From assembly GCA_038030265.1 (NCBI GenBank), contig CM075943.1:58689971-58753970 (forward strand): DNA of 64,000 nucleotides. The letters are read 5' to 3'. The position numbers were made by a program, and so were the translations under genes. The notes beneath the pieces are model-generated. The model saw only the letters and a list, made by a program, of their open reading frames with translations, was not told the DNA's origin and did not search any database. Origin of the DNA: Corythucha ciliata (taxonomy: Eukaryota; Arthropoda; Insecta; Hemiptera; Tingidae). Shown in pieces: positions 12,416 to 23,639 of the stretch (positions are counted from its first letter, which is position 1; the number at the start of each line of letters is the position of its first letter).

Positions 12416-12579
12416 AGCGCCTGTTTTCACTCTACATAAATACTTATGCCCGTTTTTTTTTTGTTTTTTTTTTTTTTTGAGGGCTCGGACGGTCTTCCGA
12501 CTCCGAAGGTGCCAAAAGCCTCTCGGCCGTTTGGGGCTCCTCAAACCTATTCATCCTTTCCAGCAAACTCAGGAGACGG

Positions 12580-15500
12580 GTCCCATTCTCCTTTGAGAAG
12601 CTGGGGAAGGATATCCTATCGTCACCAAAAATGGTGTATCTGGTCGCCGCGTAGCCGTCCCACTCGCATACGACGTGCTCCGCGGTTTCCTCAGCCTCCC
12701 CACATCTTTCGCAGTCGGGCTCCCCTACTGCCCCCCTTGATTGACAGATGCCTGTTAAGGGCGAAATGTCCTGTAATACATCCCTACTATCCGTCTAAGC
12801 TTAACCCGTGTTAGTCCCAGCAACCATGCCGAAGCTTCCTGGTCTTCCTCATTGATTCCCAGTTTTGCTTGCCGGTACCCGGGTTCAGTCCGCCATCTCC
12901 TCAGAGCTTGGTCACTGGCCCAGGCCCTTATCTCCCTCAAGACCACCCTTCGGGCAATGCCCATCGATGGTTCAAGCCCTATTACCGGCTGGTCCGCACC
13001 ACGCTTGGCCAGCTCGTCTGCTTTTTCATTTCCCTGCCATCCTCTATGACCGGGGAACCATCCCAACGTTAGAGAGTTCCCTTCGCCTTGGAGGTCCCGT
13101 ATCCCCACTCTGCAACTCGCCACGGCCGCTGAGTCCACCACGGGTTTGGTGATCGCCCCCAGCGCCGCCCTGCTGTCAGAGTAGACACCGATTGCCCTAC
13201 CTGTCAATTTCCGCTTTAGTAGCTCCCGATTACAAGCATCGATCGCTACTACCTCGGCCTGGAAAACTGTGGTGTGTCCCCCTAGCGGGATACTTATATC
13301 CACCCCCAGCTCCGGCACGAAAATTTCAGCTCCGGTCGGCCCTTCCTGACCCTTCTTGGAGCCGTCCGTGTAACACACTAGCTCCCCTTGCCGGGATTCA
13401 CAACCCTCCTCTCTCACAATGACTCTCTGTATATTTTGGTCGAGAAGTCGTTCCTTTTAACCACGTAATCCGGCCTAAGTGCCGAGGACGAGGATACTCT
13501 ATTTAGTTCCCCTTCCCAGTCCCATTGGCCCTGCCTGGCCCGCTTTAGGCCTTCCTGGCATCTCAACCTGTAGGCAACTTCAAGTGCCCCACCCCTGACT
13601 TCAATGTCCAGGGGCTTCAGGCCTAGTAATCTTTCCATGGCCCTCGTAGGGGTTGACCGGAATGGCCTCAAAATCGCCAGGCAAGCAAGCCTTTTTATTT
13701 TTGCGAGCCTATCCGCCCCCCTCCCTTCACTATCAACCTCCACCATGCTGCCGCCCCGTGCAGGATGCGCGGTCGGATGATTCCTGTGTATATCCACTTC
13801 AGGACCCGTGATTTCAGGCCCCAGGTCTTCCCCACGATTTGTCTACATTGGTGAAAGGCCACCACAGCTTTCTTGTAAACGCTGTCTACGTGTTCTTTCC
13901 ACCTTAACTTCTCATCCAATATGACTCCCAAATACTTAACCTGTTTCGAGAGGGCGATGACCTCTCCCCGAAAGTGGATTGATTGCCATCCCTCCCTTTT
14001 TCTCTTGTGAGTGAACAACACCATATTCATCTTACTGGGGTTTATTGTGAGACCCCTAGGTCTACACCATGCTTCGACTACCCCCACCGCCTCCCTCATG
14101 AGGGGACACAGTGTGGATTAGTCTTTCCCCCTAACCACTATGGCCCCGTCATCCGCAAAAAATTGCACATAAAAGCCCATTTCCTCTAATTCCCTTATAA
14201 GACTATCTACCACAAGAATCCAGAGCAGAGGCGAGAGGTTGAGCCCTGGGGCACCCCCCTACTGGCTCGTTTTTCTACCCTATCGCCGCCCACCTTAGCG
14301 ACCACCCACCTATGACTCAGCGACTAGTCTATCCATTGAATCAGCCTCGGCTCCACCCCAAAGTGCCCTAGAGTTGCCACAATACACTATTAAAAGCCCC
14401 TTCAATATCCAAAAATAGAGCCAACGCGTACTCTTTCTGGGCCACCGACCTCTCCACCCTCCCCAGTAAGTCGTGGAGGGCCGAGTCGGTCAACTTGCCC
14501 GCCGTGTACGCATGCTGGTTGTGGTGGATCACTCCCCCAGTAACCAATGATTCCCTCATGTATAGTTAAATTATCCTTTCCATCAGTCTCAAAAGTACAC
14601 TGCTTACACTAATAGGCCTAAAATCCTCCGCTTTGGCATTCTTCCCGCCATCTTTAGGAATAAAAACAACTCTCACCCGTTTCCAGGCCGTGGGTACTTT
14701 CCTGGCTGCCAGGCGCCTCGTCTTATCCTTTCTTGAAGCCTCGTCCCGGCATGCTGGATGGTGCACTTCCGTCCAATCCTGCTGCCTTGTAGGGTCCCAT
14801 GGAGCTGAGTGCCCAGTTGAATCGCTCCTTTGAGATCACCACGTCGCATCTATTGCACTCCTCTTCGTCCTCAGTTCCACCCCTAAGTGGTACGACCTCC
14901 TCGCTCCTGCACCCTGGAAAGTGAATATTTAGTAAGTGTGTCGCGATACCTAATCTATCAACCACCGAACCGCCGTCCGGAAGCATTAGTGATCCTACAT
15001 TACCATTCGGTTCTGATCGTACAATACGAACGAGTCTCGCCGCATCTCCTGTCTGCTCAATTTCTTCGCAATAGGTCCTTCATGTATCTTTCTTGGCGCG
15101 GCGAATTCCAGTATTGTATGCTTTCCTAGCCGCGTGGTAGGCCTCCCAGTCCTCGTCGTTCCCTGTTGCCTTCGCGGTTTCCGCGGCCGCTCTGGTCGCC
15201 CTTTTGAGCAAGGCCCCACCAAGGGGATTTTTTGGGCTTCCTCCTTGGGCAGGCCACCTGAAACGCTTCTGTTAGTATTTCCCTTACCTCTTCGTCTATG
15301 GATAACCCCCCGGTCACCACCATTCTTCCTACCTCCCGCTCGAACCTTTCCCAGTCGGTATGTCTGGGGTTTCGTCCGGGTTCCGCTTTGTCTCCTTCGG
15401 CTCCTACTGTGAACATAATAGGTCGGTGGTCCGACGTTATCACCCCCACTTGCACCCTCCAGTTACTAATTAGCCTACCCATACTCCACAGGCTCAGGGT

Positions 15501-16050
15501 CACGTCAATGACCTCTTGCCTGTTCCTAACTACAAAGGTGGCTTCATCCCCCCTATTTTCCACAAAAAGACCTATTCTTACCAAATCCTCCATTAACTGC
15601 TCCCCCGGTCGGTTTACGTTCGACGACCTCCACGCTAGGTGGTGGGCATTCGCGTCGGCTCCGACAACTAGCAGCTTCCCTGTTGTCCGGCAGTGGGAGC
15701 AGAGATTCTCAAGCTCCGCTGATACGCTATCCTCCTCCATCGCTCTGTACCACGACGACCTCCTTGACCTCTTGATTTCGCAGGGTTGCCCTGAAACTGA
15801 CCGCAATGAGATCCCTGGTTCCGAAGGGGCGTAACTGTATCGGGTTAAAATTCGCCAACACAGCCACACATGCTCTCGGAGCCAGGTCTCCCTCAGTAAA
15901 AAAAAATCTTACAATCCTTATTTCTAAGATAACACACCCCGTTCCCAGAGACATACGGCTCCTGGAACAGGCCCACCTCAAAACTTACCCTACTCATCAG
16001 GACCGCTACATCCGCAGCCGCGGTCCTACTGTGCTGCAAGTTTGCCTGGA
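12580..16050 (-). pseudogene. LINE A ORF2 (endonuclease, reverse transcriptase, RNase H)
   Basis: Reading down the minus strand: APE endonuclease start VQANLQHSRTAAADVAVLMS (16045) and GLFQEPYVS, then GADANAHHLAWRSSNVN (about 15650) and SDHRPIMF (about 15430). RT follows with KRVRVVFIPKDGGKNAKAED (about 14680), NQHAYTAGKLTDSALHDLL, FLDIEGAFNS (about 14395), the catalytic FADDGAIV (about 14150) and KYLGVILDEKLRWKEHV (about 13930). RNase H shows CYTDGS (about 13378), FQAEVVAIDAC, YSDSRAAL and GNEKADELAKRG. A final Cys-His knuckle reads CERCGEAEETAEHVVCE (about 12715-12665). Open pieces are joined by frame changes near 14.56, 14.99, 13.75 and 13.41 kb, so it cannot encode one intact polyprotein. 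Catalytic residues are largely preserved, suggesting moderate age. Confidence 0.88.
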
Positions 16051-16056
16051 CGCACC

Positions 16057-16890
16057 TCACTTCGGCGAGCCCAGAAACAGGTCCTCCTCCAATTCATGGA
16101 CGGTGAGGATTCCCCCCCCCACCCGTTGCTGTGTCGCTATCTGCCCCTCCGCTCCCTCAGCTGGCCTTGGAGTTCCTACTTGGTCCACTTCCATATCTGA
16201 CCCCTCGCTGTCCATTTCACCCATCCACCTGTTAGGCAGAACTCTAAACCTGACTTTAAAGAGTTCAATACCCACCATGGGCTCCTTCTTAATTTCCTCA
16301 GCGTCCTTCTTAGGTACCTCGAAGGTGATTTGCACCCTCTCACCCGTGGGGTCTTGCTCAAAACCCACCGTCTTCCACTCCTCGAATGAAAATCCCCTCT
16401 TCCAGTTGGTGAGCTCCATATGGGGGATCACGGTCTCCTTGGACATCACTAAGCCCGATACCATCGCCCTTATTCGGCTAGGAATCGGTAGGTCCGGTAG
16501 CCTACAAATCACCAAATTCCGGGTGTGCTCGTTGTTCCAGCTCACCCCGTCGATTTTGAAAACGGGATTGGAAGCTGGTTAGGAGTTTCCCCTTCTCTCT
16601 CTCCTCCATTGCCTTCCTGGCTTTCGCCGCCCTTCTCATATTTCTCCTCGACTCTCTTCCTTGTCGGTGGCGACGTGGCTCTTCGAATGGACCCTCACTA
16701 TCCGAGGTCTCTCCCACCGGCCTAACTCTGCCTAACATTGGCCGGGTCGCTAAAGCGGTCCCTGCCATTGAGCTGGTGCTCGGTATACTGCGGAAATCAT
16801 TCCCCTCATTAGTTTTACCTAAATTTGGGCGGGTCGCTGAAACGATCCCTGCCCCCGCCTTGGCGCTCGGGGTTCTGCTCAAGGACGGGT
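16057..16890 (-). pseudogene. LINE A ORF1 (gag-like RNA-binding protein)
   Basis: Two overlapping minus-strand pieces (16882-16502 and 16545-16057) lie immediately upstream of ORF2, the position of ORF1 in two-ORF LINEs. The first is basic and Arg-rich (RRHRQGRESRRNMRRAAKAR). The second has a folded-looking block (WKRGFSFEEWKTVGFEQD, ITFEVPKKDAEEIKKEPM) resembling the ORF1 domain seen in LOA-like elements, followed by an acidic tail. The shift between the pieces near 16.53 kb breaks the frame. ORF1 ends within about 15 bp of the first recognisable ORF2 residues. I see no zinc knuckle. Confidence 0.65.
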
Positions 16891-17203
16891 TTTCGTCCCC
16901 CGAGTCTGGAGGCCCGAGGTTTGGAGGCCGAAACCTCTAAACTTCCGCTATCACGGGGCTTATCCTCCATGCCCCCCCCCCAGCCCACTCACGCTCGCCA
17001 AACTTTCACCTCACTTTCCCTCAAAGTTCCGACGGTCCCGCACAAAAAACAAATGAGAGCACGCAGTCCGCGTCCGAAACTTCCCACGGCGTACCTCTAA
17101 TGACCTCAAAACTATTTTAAAAAACCGAAAAAAGTATTTTTCTAGAGAGTCGCTATCTCTGGTGTTGCAACCTTGTCAAGCGTAACCTCCCGGGTCCTAC
17201 TTA

Positions 17204-17341
17204 GGCCCGCATTTATGAACGTTACTTGAAGCTTCCTCGAGTCAAGGAACCGTTGAGAACAGTTTTGATGACAGTAAAAACATCTGTTTTAATGAATTTC
17301 AAGGGTTCCTTAACGTCAAGGATCGTTCATAAATACGGACA
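17204..17341. mobile_element. 138-bp PIF/Harbinger-like MITE
   Basis: Begins GGCCCGCATTTATGAACG and ends, on the other strand, TGTCCGTATTTATGAACG. It is flanked by a 3-bp duplication TTA (17201-17203, 17342-17344). It is nearly a foldback: GTCAAGGAACC in the left half faces GGTTCCTTAACGTC in the right half. It shares its terminus with the larger element at 17473. Confidence 0.75.
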
Positions 17342-17472
17342 TTAATGTTAATGTTTAGTGAGAAAGAATGGAGAGCTCGCTAATCAAATTAGTATGAATC
17401 ACCGTGGAAGCAGTGGCAGGCCCGGCTGAGGGTTGACGTTTGCTCCGGAGAAAGACGTAGAATCGAGTCTTA

Positions 17473-18599
17473 GGCCCGTATTTATGAATGTTCCTTGAAG
17501 CTTCCTTGAGTCAAGGCGTCCTTGAGAAGCCTTCTTTGACAAGTTTTCGAATTCATGAAACTTCCTCGAGTTGAAAGCTACCTTGAATTCAAGGAAGCCT
17601 AGGTAAAAATCGTTCCTTGAACCAAGGTAGCTTGTGATCTGCCTTGAGGCTTCCTTCACTTCCATTCCTTCCGTTCATTGGAAGCCTTTTCGAGCGGCGT
17701 GACAACGAGCGTACATCCCCAAGGCTCAAATTGAATGTGACATCGCCCACTGCAGGCTTAGCTGCAGTGAATTCAATTTAAGCCTTTTTGGATGCACGCG
17801 CATTGTATAGTGCCGCTCGAAAACGCTTCCAGTTGACGACCGGCTCTATCTGTTACCTCAATTTGGTCTCGCATTTCGGTGTGGAAATAATAAAAAATAA
17901 AAAACTATGGAAGGAAATGATGACTTCGTCGAATATTTGCTTCACAAAGTAAATTATTCTTAGGGTGCACGGCAGTGATTGGCGGTCGATTGGCTCTCTT
18001 GGGCTGGAATACTCTCAGAAGGTCCGGCAAAACAACGACACGAACCGTCGTAAGAGGGATGAAGAAAATGAGGAAGAGAGCGGATTGCTTCAACGGGCCC
18101 TGCCTCACACTCACTTTCCGTCGGGACAAGTACCCCGTCATCTCGAAGAACGAAAATAGCCTCGGCCACGGCTGCTGTATCATTGTCGACAGCTCCCTGG
18201 ATTTCGCTGGTAACACATTCGAGCAGGAAGACGGCACGGAGATGGTGGGACCCTCCCTCTTTTGCCGGGCACCTTTCAGTGAAATTATTTCTGTCATAAA
18301 ATGAGTTTAAACGACATTCATATTCAAATCAGATGATTTATTTCACTACTGTAATGGCGCACTAAATGAAACGGCACTTTTCATAGGTTGAATCGGCGTC
18401 TAGGGAAAACTCGGTATAAAGTCGTTCCTGTTTAGTGCCTTGAAGGCGACCTTGGTAAAGGAAGCCTTGAGCCAAGTGAAGGCAGGTTTATAAATACGAA
18501 AAATGGTCAAGGCGCCCTTCTCAGCAAAGGGCGCCTTTCTCGAGGACGCCTTGACTTCAAGTCGAGGGACTGTTGAAGGAACTTTCATAAATACGGGCC
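17473..18599. mobile_element. 1.13-kb PIF/Harbinger-like non-autonomous element
   Basis: Termini GGCCCGTATTTATGAATGTT (17473) and its inverted partner GGCCCGTATTTATGAAAGTT (ending 18599), flanked by TTA (17470-17472, 18600-18602). Subterminal inverted blocks continue (GTCAAGGCGTCCTTGAGAA versus GTCAAGGCGTCCTCGAGAA). A 3-bp TTA/TAA duplication and GGSCC-type ends are PIF/Harbinger hallmarks. The interior (about 17700-18300) holds a second inverted pair (TCGAGCGGC at 17691 and GCCGCTCGA at 17812) and a GC-richer stretch 17950-18290. That stretch is open in both directions (130 codons minus, 109 codons plus) but I recognise nothing in it; it may be a captured or decayed accessory gene. Confidence 0.75.
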
Positions 18600-18688
18600 T
18601 TAGTTCTTAATTTGCGAGCACAGAGACTTTACAGTAATTTTTTTTTATTATTATTTTTTTTATCTTTTTATTTATTTGGCCAACAAAC

Positions 18689-18712
18689 AAGGTCATATGG
18701 AAAACCAAGTCA
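18689..18712 (+). repeat. Isolated copy of the 62.3-kb element's terminal repeat
   Basis: Matches the 24-bp terminal inverted repeat of the element at 62312-62733 at 23 of 24 positions (core GTCATATGGAAAACCAAGTC). The next bases (AT) match the right end of that element rather than the tRNA-bearing left end. No partner repeat is visible nearby, so this is a truncated or decayed copy, lying next to LINE C. Confidence 0.7.
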
Positions 18713-18744
18713 TTAAACTTTGTATTATTTTTTTGTATGTTAAA

Positions 18745-19250
18745 AAAATGAAGCGGTTCGTGGGTTAGGATTTTTGCTCCTAAATTTGTGACTCGGCGTC
18801 CTGGAGGGCCAGAAAAACACAGATTTAACAAACCTACTTTGAATTACCTCGAGATCGTTCAGGTACCGGGGAGCCCAAATTCCACTACAATACCCCAAAA
18901 TCGAACGCACGAGGCTATCGAAAAGCTGTTTTTTCCTTGACCATGATTCGATTCTTCCTTTGTTCATTACACTCCTAAGACCAGCTGAAGCCGACGCGGC
19001 TTTGGAAATCAAGTCTTTAGCCGCCATGCAAAAAATCCCCGTGCTCGAGAATACCACCCCCATAAGTATACCTATATGACTTGCAGACCTCCATCTCCCT
19101 CCCATGGTAAAATAATTTATCCTTTGCACTCTTGCTTACTCCGCTTTTGAAAACAACCATTTTCGTTTTCTCTACGTTAATTTCCAAGCTTTTACTCCTA
19201 CAGTACTCGTACAAAACATTAAGCTTGCGCTGCGCAAAACAAAGCAAAAA
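18745..19250 (-). pseudogene. LINE C: reverse transcriptase fragment
   Basis: Minus-strand fragment of a non-LTR RT covering the palm end and thumb: LYEYCRSKSLEINVEKTKMV (19215-19157), the C-K-S-Y-R-Y motif before a frame change near 19070, then GVVFSSTGIFCMAAKDLIS and RSILGYCSGIWAPRYLNDLE with IQSRFVK (about 18860). This is the jockey/CR1-like arrangement, unrelated in detail to LINE A or B. The catalytic ADD region and endonuclease are missing. An A-run lies at 19245-19261, upstream of the fragment on the minus strand. Confidence 0.75.
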
Positions 19251-19299
19251 AAAAAAAAAAAATTCTTGCGGGACTACCGCGCGGGAAGTCCCGTACCGC

Positions 19300-19700
19300 G
19301 ACCGCGCGCACCGCTACGAAATCAATTTTATCGTTTTTTTTCGTTGACAACCCCAATTTCGCAAGCTTATTATTTGCGCTTCGGCAAATCCAAATTTGCG
19401 GGGTCGGCTTCTTCAATTATCCAATTCGCACGCTTGCGTTTCTATAAAGAATCAATTCTGAGGGTTTCGCGCAGTCACTCAAAAACATATTTGCGGCCTT
19501 GGCTCAACAGAAAACTAATTTCGCGGGTACCAGGCTCTCGGTAAAATTTAAAATTCGTGGATTTGGCTGGTTCAAAAATCAATTTTGTGGTTTCGGTGGG
19601 TACCGATAGATGTACTTTCATGTTTTTGCTCTTTAATAGACCAATATCGTGGATTTGGCATCACAATCAAATTTTTCTAGCGTATTGTTGGTGGTGTTGG
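19300..19700 (+). repeat. Degenerate ~35-40-bp array (family D)
   Basis: Loose repeats of the type AATTTCGCGGGT / GGCTC(A)TTCAAAAATCAATTTTG (19350-19680). Blocks resemble those at 61.2-61.9 and 62.75-63.1 kb. No gene. Confidence 0.55.
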
Positions 19701-19829
19701 AGCCGTGGTGTTGGGAGCGCGATCGGAGCTGTGATCTGTAGTGGGATTCAATCTATTCCAACCATGTCTAAATGGCCAAGGTGGGGCGCTTTCAATTTTT
19801 TGGTAAAAAGGTGAATTCATGGAGACTTA

Positions 19830-22800
19830 TTTGATAAAATTTCCCATTGGGGCGGAGGACTAAACGTCACCTTCCATCAGCCAGCCCCCTCCGCTCGGGA
19901 GACTCCAGATTCTCCAGAACGTTCTTACCCCGTGGTAAACACCCAACTACACTCATCTTTGCCACCAAGACGTCATCTTCTTCACGCCCCCCCCCTCCTT
20001 TATCATTTATACACCCATTCCACTTACTAATTAAAGTTTACGGCACTCAGTGAACTTTATTTTCTCTTTCTCACTCACTCACTTTCATCATTTCACCTCT
20101 GCACTCACCGAGGTTCTTTAGAGTTAATTAAATGACCCCGGAAACTAGCGTTTTTGGTTGTCGTTTTACATCTCTTGACAAGGACTAAAAGGTTGTAAAA
20201 AAAAAAGGAAAGAAAAGCGGAGTGAGAAACAGGGCACGACAATAATAAAAAAAAAGTCTTTTTGAATCCCCATACCCTCAGCCAATGGTTGAACTATCTT
20301 CAATTCTTTTCTCAGTAACTCTGCACGTCAGTCGGATGAAGAGGAAGTTAGAGGGAAGGTTATAAAACCAAGCGACTTCCATCCTGCGTATAACGTCTTT
20401 ATGTTGCAGACATATTCGTATCTTTATCCCCAGGCGGAAGATCGTAACTTAATCTTCCCTCGAGCTCTTGTCACCCCTCAACCACTACCACACATTCTTC
20501 GAGCGATGACTTTATTTGTTTACTGCTAAAATGTTGTGGTGAATTGTTTTAAATAATTTGTATTAAGCAAAACAATCATAGGAAATTAAACTTTTTAAAC
20601 GTTTTAAAAGTCAAAGATTTTAACTCTTTAGTTATTTCCTTACTCGAAGAGGCATAACTCTAAACATCCGGCTTTAACTAATTCTCTTTAAACCCTGACC
20701 CCGCTGCACATCCATTCGCCCCTCCTCCCCCGTCTCACCTCAGACGGTTTTGCCCTTTGGCTTTGCTTCAAACATTAGAGAAACTGTCTCAACTTATTCC
20801 TCGATTTAGCGAGCGCTTACGAGTCAAGAACCGTAGGATATGCCTAATGCCCTTGGTACAGTTAAATGGTGAAGGGGGCCGCGGTTGGGCAGATATTCTC
20901 TTGATACTGTGAACGGGATATGGTGAGAGAGGTGGGGGTGGGGTTTCTGGGCTTCTTTCCCAGCGAATAATCATCTGCGTTTTAAAGACCAGCAAGGAGA
21001 ATGAAGGTGATTGGTGGTGTTAGTGTAGTGTGGGGGGGGGGGGTTACAGCTTGCTGAAGAGAGGAATCCGGCTTAAAACTTTTCAAGGAGTGGCACTGAT
21101 GGTGATGGGGGGGGGAAGGGACACTTTTTTCTTCATACAAAACGCTGGGTTTCTCACTTTACTATAGCAGAACGGAAATGGGTCACATTCACTTCTGGCT
21201 CAACCCCCGCGTCATCCGCCACCCACATCGGGCCGCCGCGCCGTGCCGCCCCCGTGCACATAGCAACGTTTCATTCCACCACACTACCCTCTATCTTGTA
21301 AATTAGGTTTAATTTCCTTCTCAGATGGGAATAAGAGAAAACATGATAGAGCTTGGATTGTGTTGTTGCCGGGGGGTGGTGGGTGAGGGGGTTACTTTAA
21401 CCGAGCAACACTGTTTCTCTTTAGCCTTCATTAAATTGCCATTGTAGTGGTCATGAGGGGGTAGAGGGGGTGTCTTTGTATTTTTTTTGAACGATGCTTT
21501 CATTAAATTCGGATTAGGGATAACTCCACAGAGCTTTTTAATTTAATATTGCAAAAGTTGTTTTTAATTGGGTTTTACAGTGGAGAATGGTCTTACTCTG
21601 GAAAGCCACCTTCTTTCTTTTTTTTAAAAAAGTTTATCTCACTTTTTATACTTTTGTATTTTGAGTGATCTTATCAAATAGCCCTGAAGTTGCAATTTTC
21701 TTTTGAAAATCTTATTTTGTTGGGGGGGGGGGGAAGTGTAAGAAGCGTCCCAAACGGTGAAAAAGAGTGGGCAGGGAAGAAAAGCCCCCCGGACAGTCGA
21801 GTCTAACATAAAGAGGATTACGTTATGTCAACCTGAAGTCCAATCCCCCCCTCCGCCATCCCATATCAATTTACTCATTCCGTCTCAGCAGCCACCCCTC
21901 AGCGACGCTATAACTTTCAAGGAGGATCCCTCACCCCCTCCACCTACTTCACCCCTACCGACCACCCCACACCAATAAACTCGTAAGAAAACGTGATGTT
22001 GTCAGCGAAGCAATTGATTGTTAAGCCTTTCAAACTTGCCTTTTGCTTGATGTTGCGGCCAAAGGATTGGAAAAGTCCCGACTTCTATGTGATTGTAGGT
22101 GGGGGGACTCGAAGAGGTGGAAAGGGACTTAATAACGGCTAAGTGCATTCGACCATTACGTTGATCCATGAGTTATTGGTCTGTGAGGCGGAGGGGGTTG
22201 GTTGGAATGATATTGAAATGGAGGGGGGGGGGTATTGCGGTCGGAGACACTGCCCCCATCATCAAGATGTTGTAGAGTGGACTATACTTTTTTTTTTCTT
22301 CGATAAAAAATCTTCCACAAGGACTTTTCTTGTATTGGATCACAGAAAATGAATGTTTTTCCATTCATTTTAATGAATTGATTTAAAATGACAAACGTCC
22401 AGCTTAACGCTACAATTACAGCCATTGGTTTGATTTGGCTCGCACGAACGAGCTCTGGGACAACTCTCGTTAGGCAGTTGACCCAACTCATTGGTTTTCC
22501 TTTTACTTCCATATATCTGGTGGACAAACAGAAGTCTATACAGTGGAAGTATTGTTACCCTCGCTGATCTCGTTTTTAAACGACAGTCGAAGAAGAGGCA
22601 GTGAAGGGGGGGGAGAGTGCGGTAATTAGTGACTGTGGATCGCTCGACGCAAGGGCTGTGTAAGAGGGGGAGAAAACTCCCTCTGTCTCACTCTTGATTG
22701 CCCTCCCTCAATGAATTATGCATCGGACTAATGGAGCCCGGTCCTCCCCAAGTTAAATGCCTAAACCTTCCTCCTCCACAACACCCCCTTCTTCATCATT

Positions 22801-23620
22801 CTTACGGTTCCCTACAAGCCCCCCCCCCCGCCAACATACACCGTTACCCACCCCCTTTTCCACTCACGCTCCTTTAACCATACCTCTTTTGCAACGTTAT
22901 AGGGGTAACGGGGGTTGGAGATTGATTGTAGCGCCAAACGAAGTGCTCTTGTTTAACTTTTCATTCGACGATCTCAGCATTTGAAAACGCTTCAAACTAA
23001 AATCCGACTTCCCCCCTGCACCCTTCACCATCCATTCCCACAAAACCGAGTAAACTGGAAACCCAAAAGCTACTTTTCATTGTAGCTTAGAAGAAAACGA
23101 GTCGTCTATAAAATTGATCGTTAGAAGGGATGACGGGACGGTGGGGAAAGAGGGAGAGGGATTAAATGAAGAGGAATTAATTCGTAACCTCGTTGGGAAC
23201 TAAGCAAAAAAAAGTAATCATCGATGAATCCGCAAAACTCAATTTAAATAAAATGAATGATTTTGTACTATTGTTGCTTTGACTTAAAATTCATGGAGAG
23301 ATTCATGCAACATGTGATCCCTCCCACCCTCCTCGCAATTACATTAGGCAAACGCGTTGTTCCTAAGAAAATAGCTCATAAACTTCCATGCCAGCAGTTC
23401 ACCGCCTCATGACATGCGGAAGAAGCTCTCTGAGCTGAGAATCCGAGGCACTAAATTGACAGTTATTAAGACGAGTTTTTATGATTTCAAGGGATTGATA
23501 GGGAGCAAGAGTCCTAGCTTCGCCACGCTACCCCTCCCCCCTCCTCACTCATCCACTGAAAAGCGAATTTTGCGGGCTTTAGTTACGCTGAATGATGTAA
23601 AACTTATCTCTTTACCACAA
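19830..23620. other. Anonymous G/C-run-rich DNA
   Basis: No supported gene. Long G or C runs at 21031-21041, 21722-21733, 22211-22219 and 22819-22828, and scattered T/A runs. Same texture as 7.5-12.2 kb. The ORF beginning near 23414 has no recognisable motif before the gypsy remnant starts. Confidence 0.6.
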
Positions 23621-23639
23621 CATGACCACTGGAGTGCCA

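Larger units (their letters stand above)
12451..17100 (-). mobile_element. LINE A: decayed two-ORF non-LTR retrotransposon (I/LOA-like)
   Basis: A minus-strand non-LTR element. The poly(A) tail appears as T runs at 12451-12478, then 3' UTR, ORF2 (RNase H, RT, APE) and ORF1 to about 16890, with the 5' end somewhere near 17.1 kb. It is about 4.6 kb and close to full length, but several stops and frameshifts disable it. I could not find a convincing target duplication. It is related to, but clearly different from, LINE B at 35-40.6 kb. Confidence 0.85.

Noticed and set aside
15298..16582. 178- and 258-codon plus-strand frames
   Set aside because: They lie opposite LINE A APE and ORF1 sequence and have no motifs.
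17196..17209. TACTTAGGCCCG as a possible partner of TACTTATGCCCG at LINE A's 3' end (target duplication)
   Set aside because: The match uses the first bases of a later PIF/Harbinger MITE and its TTA duplication, so it is probably chance.
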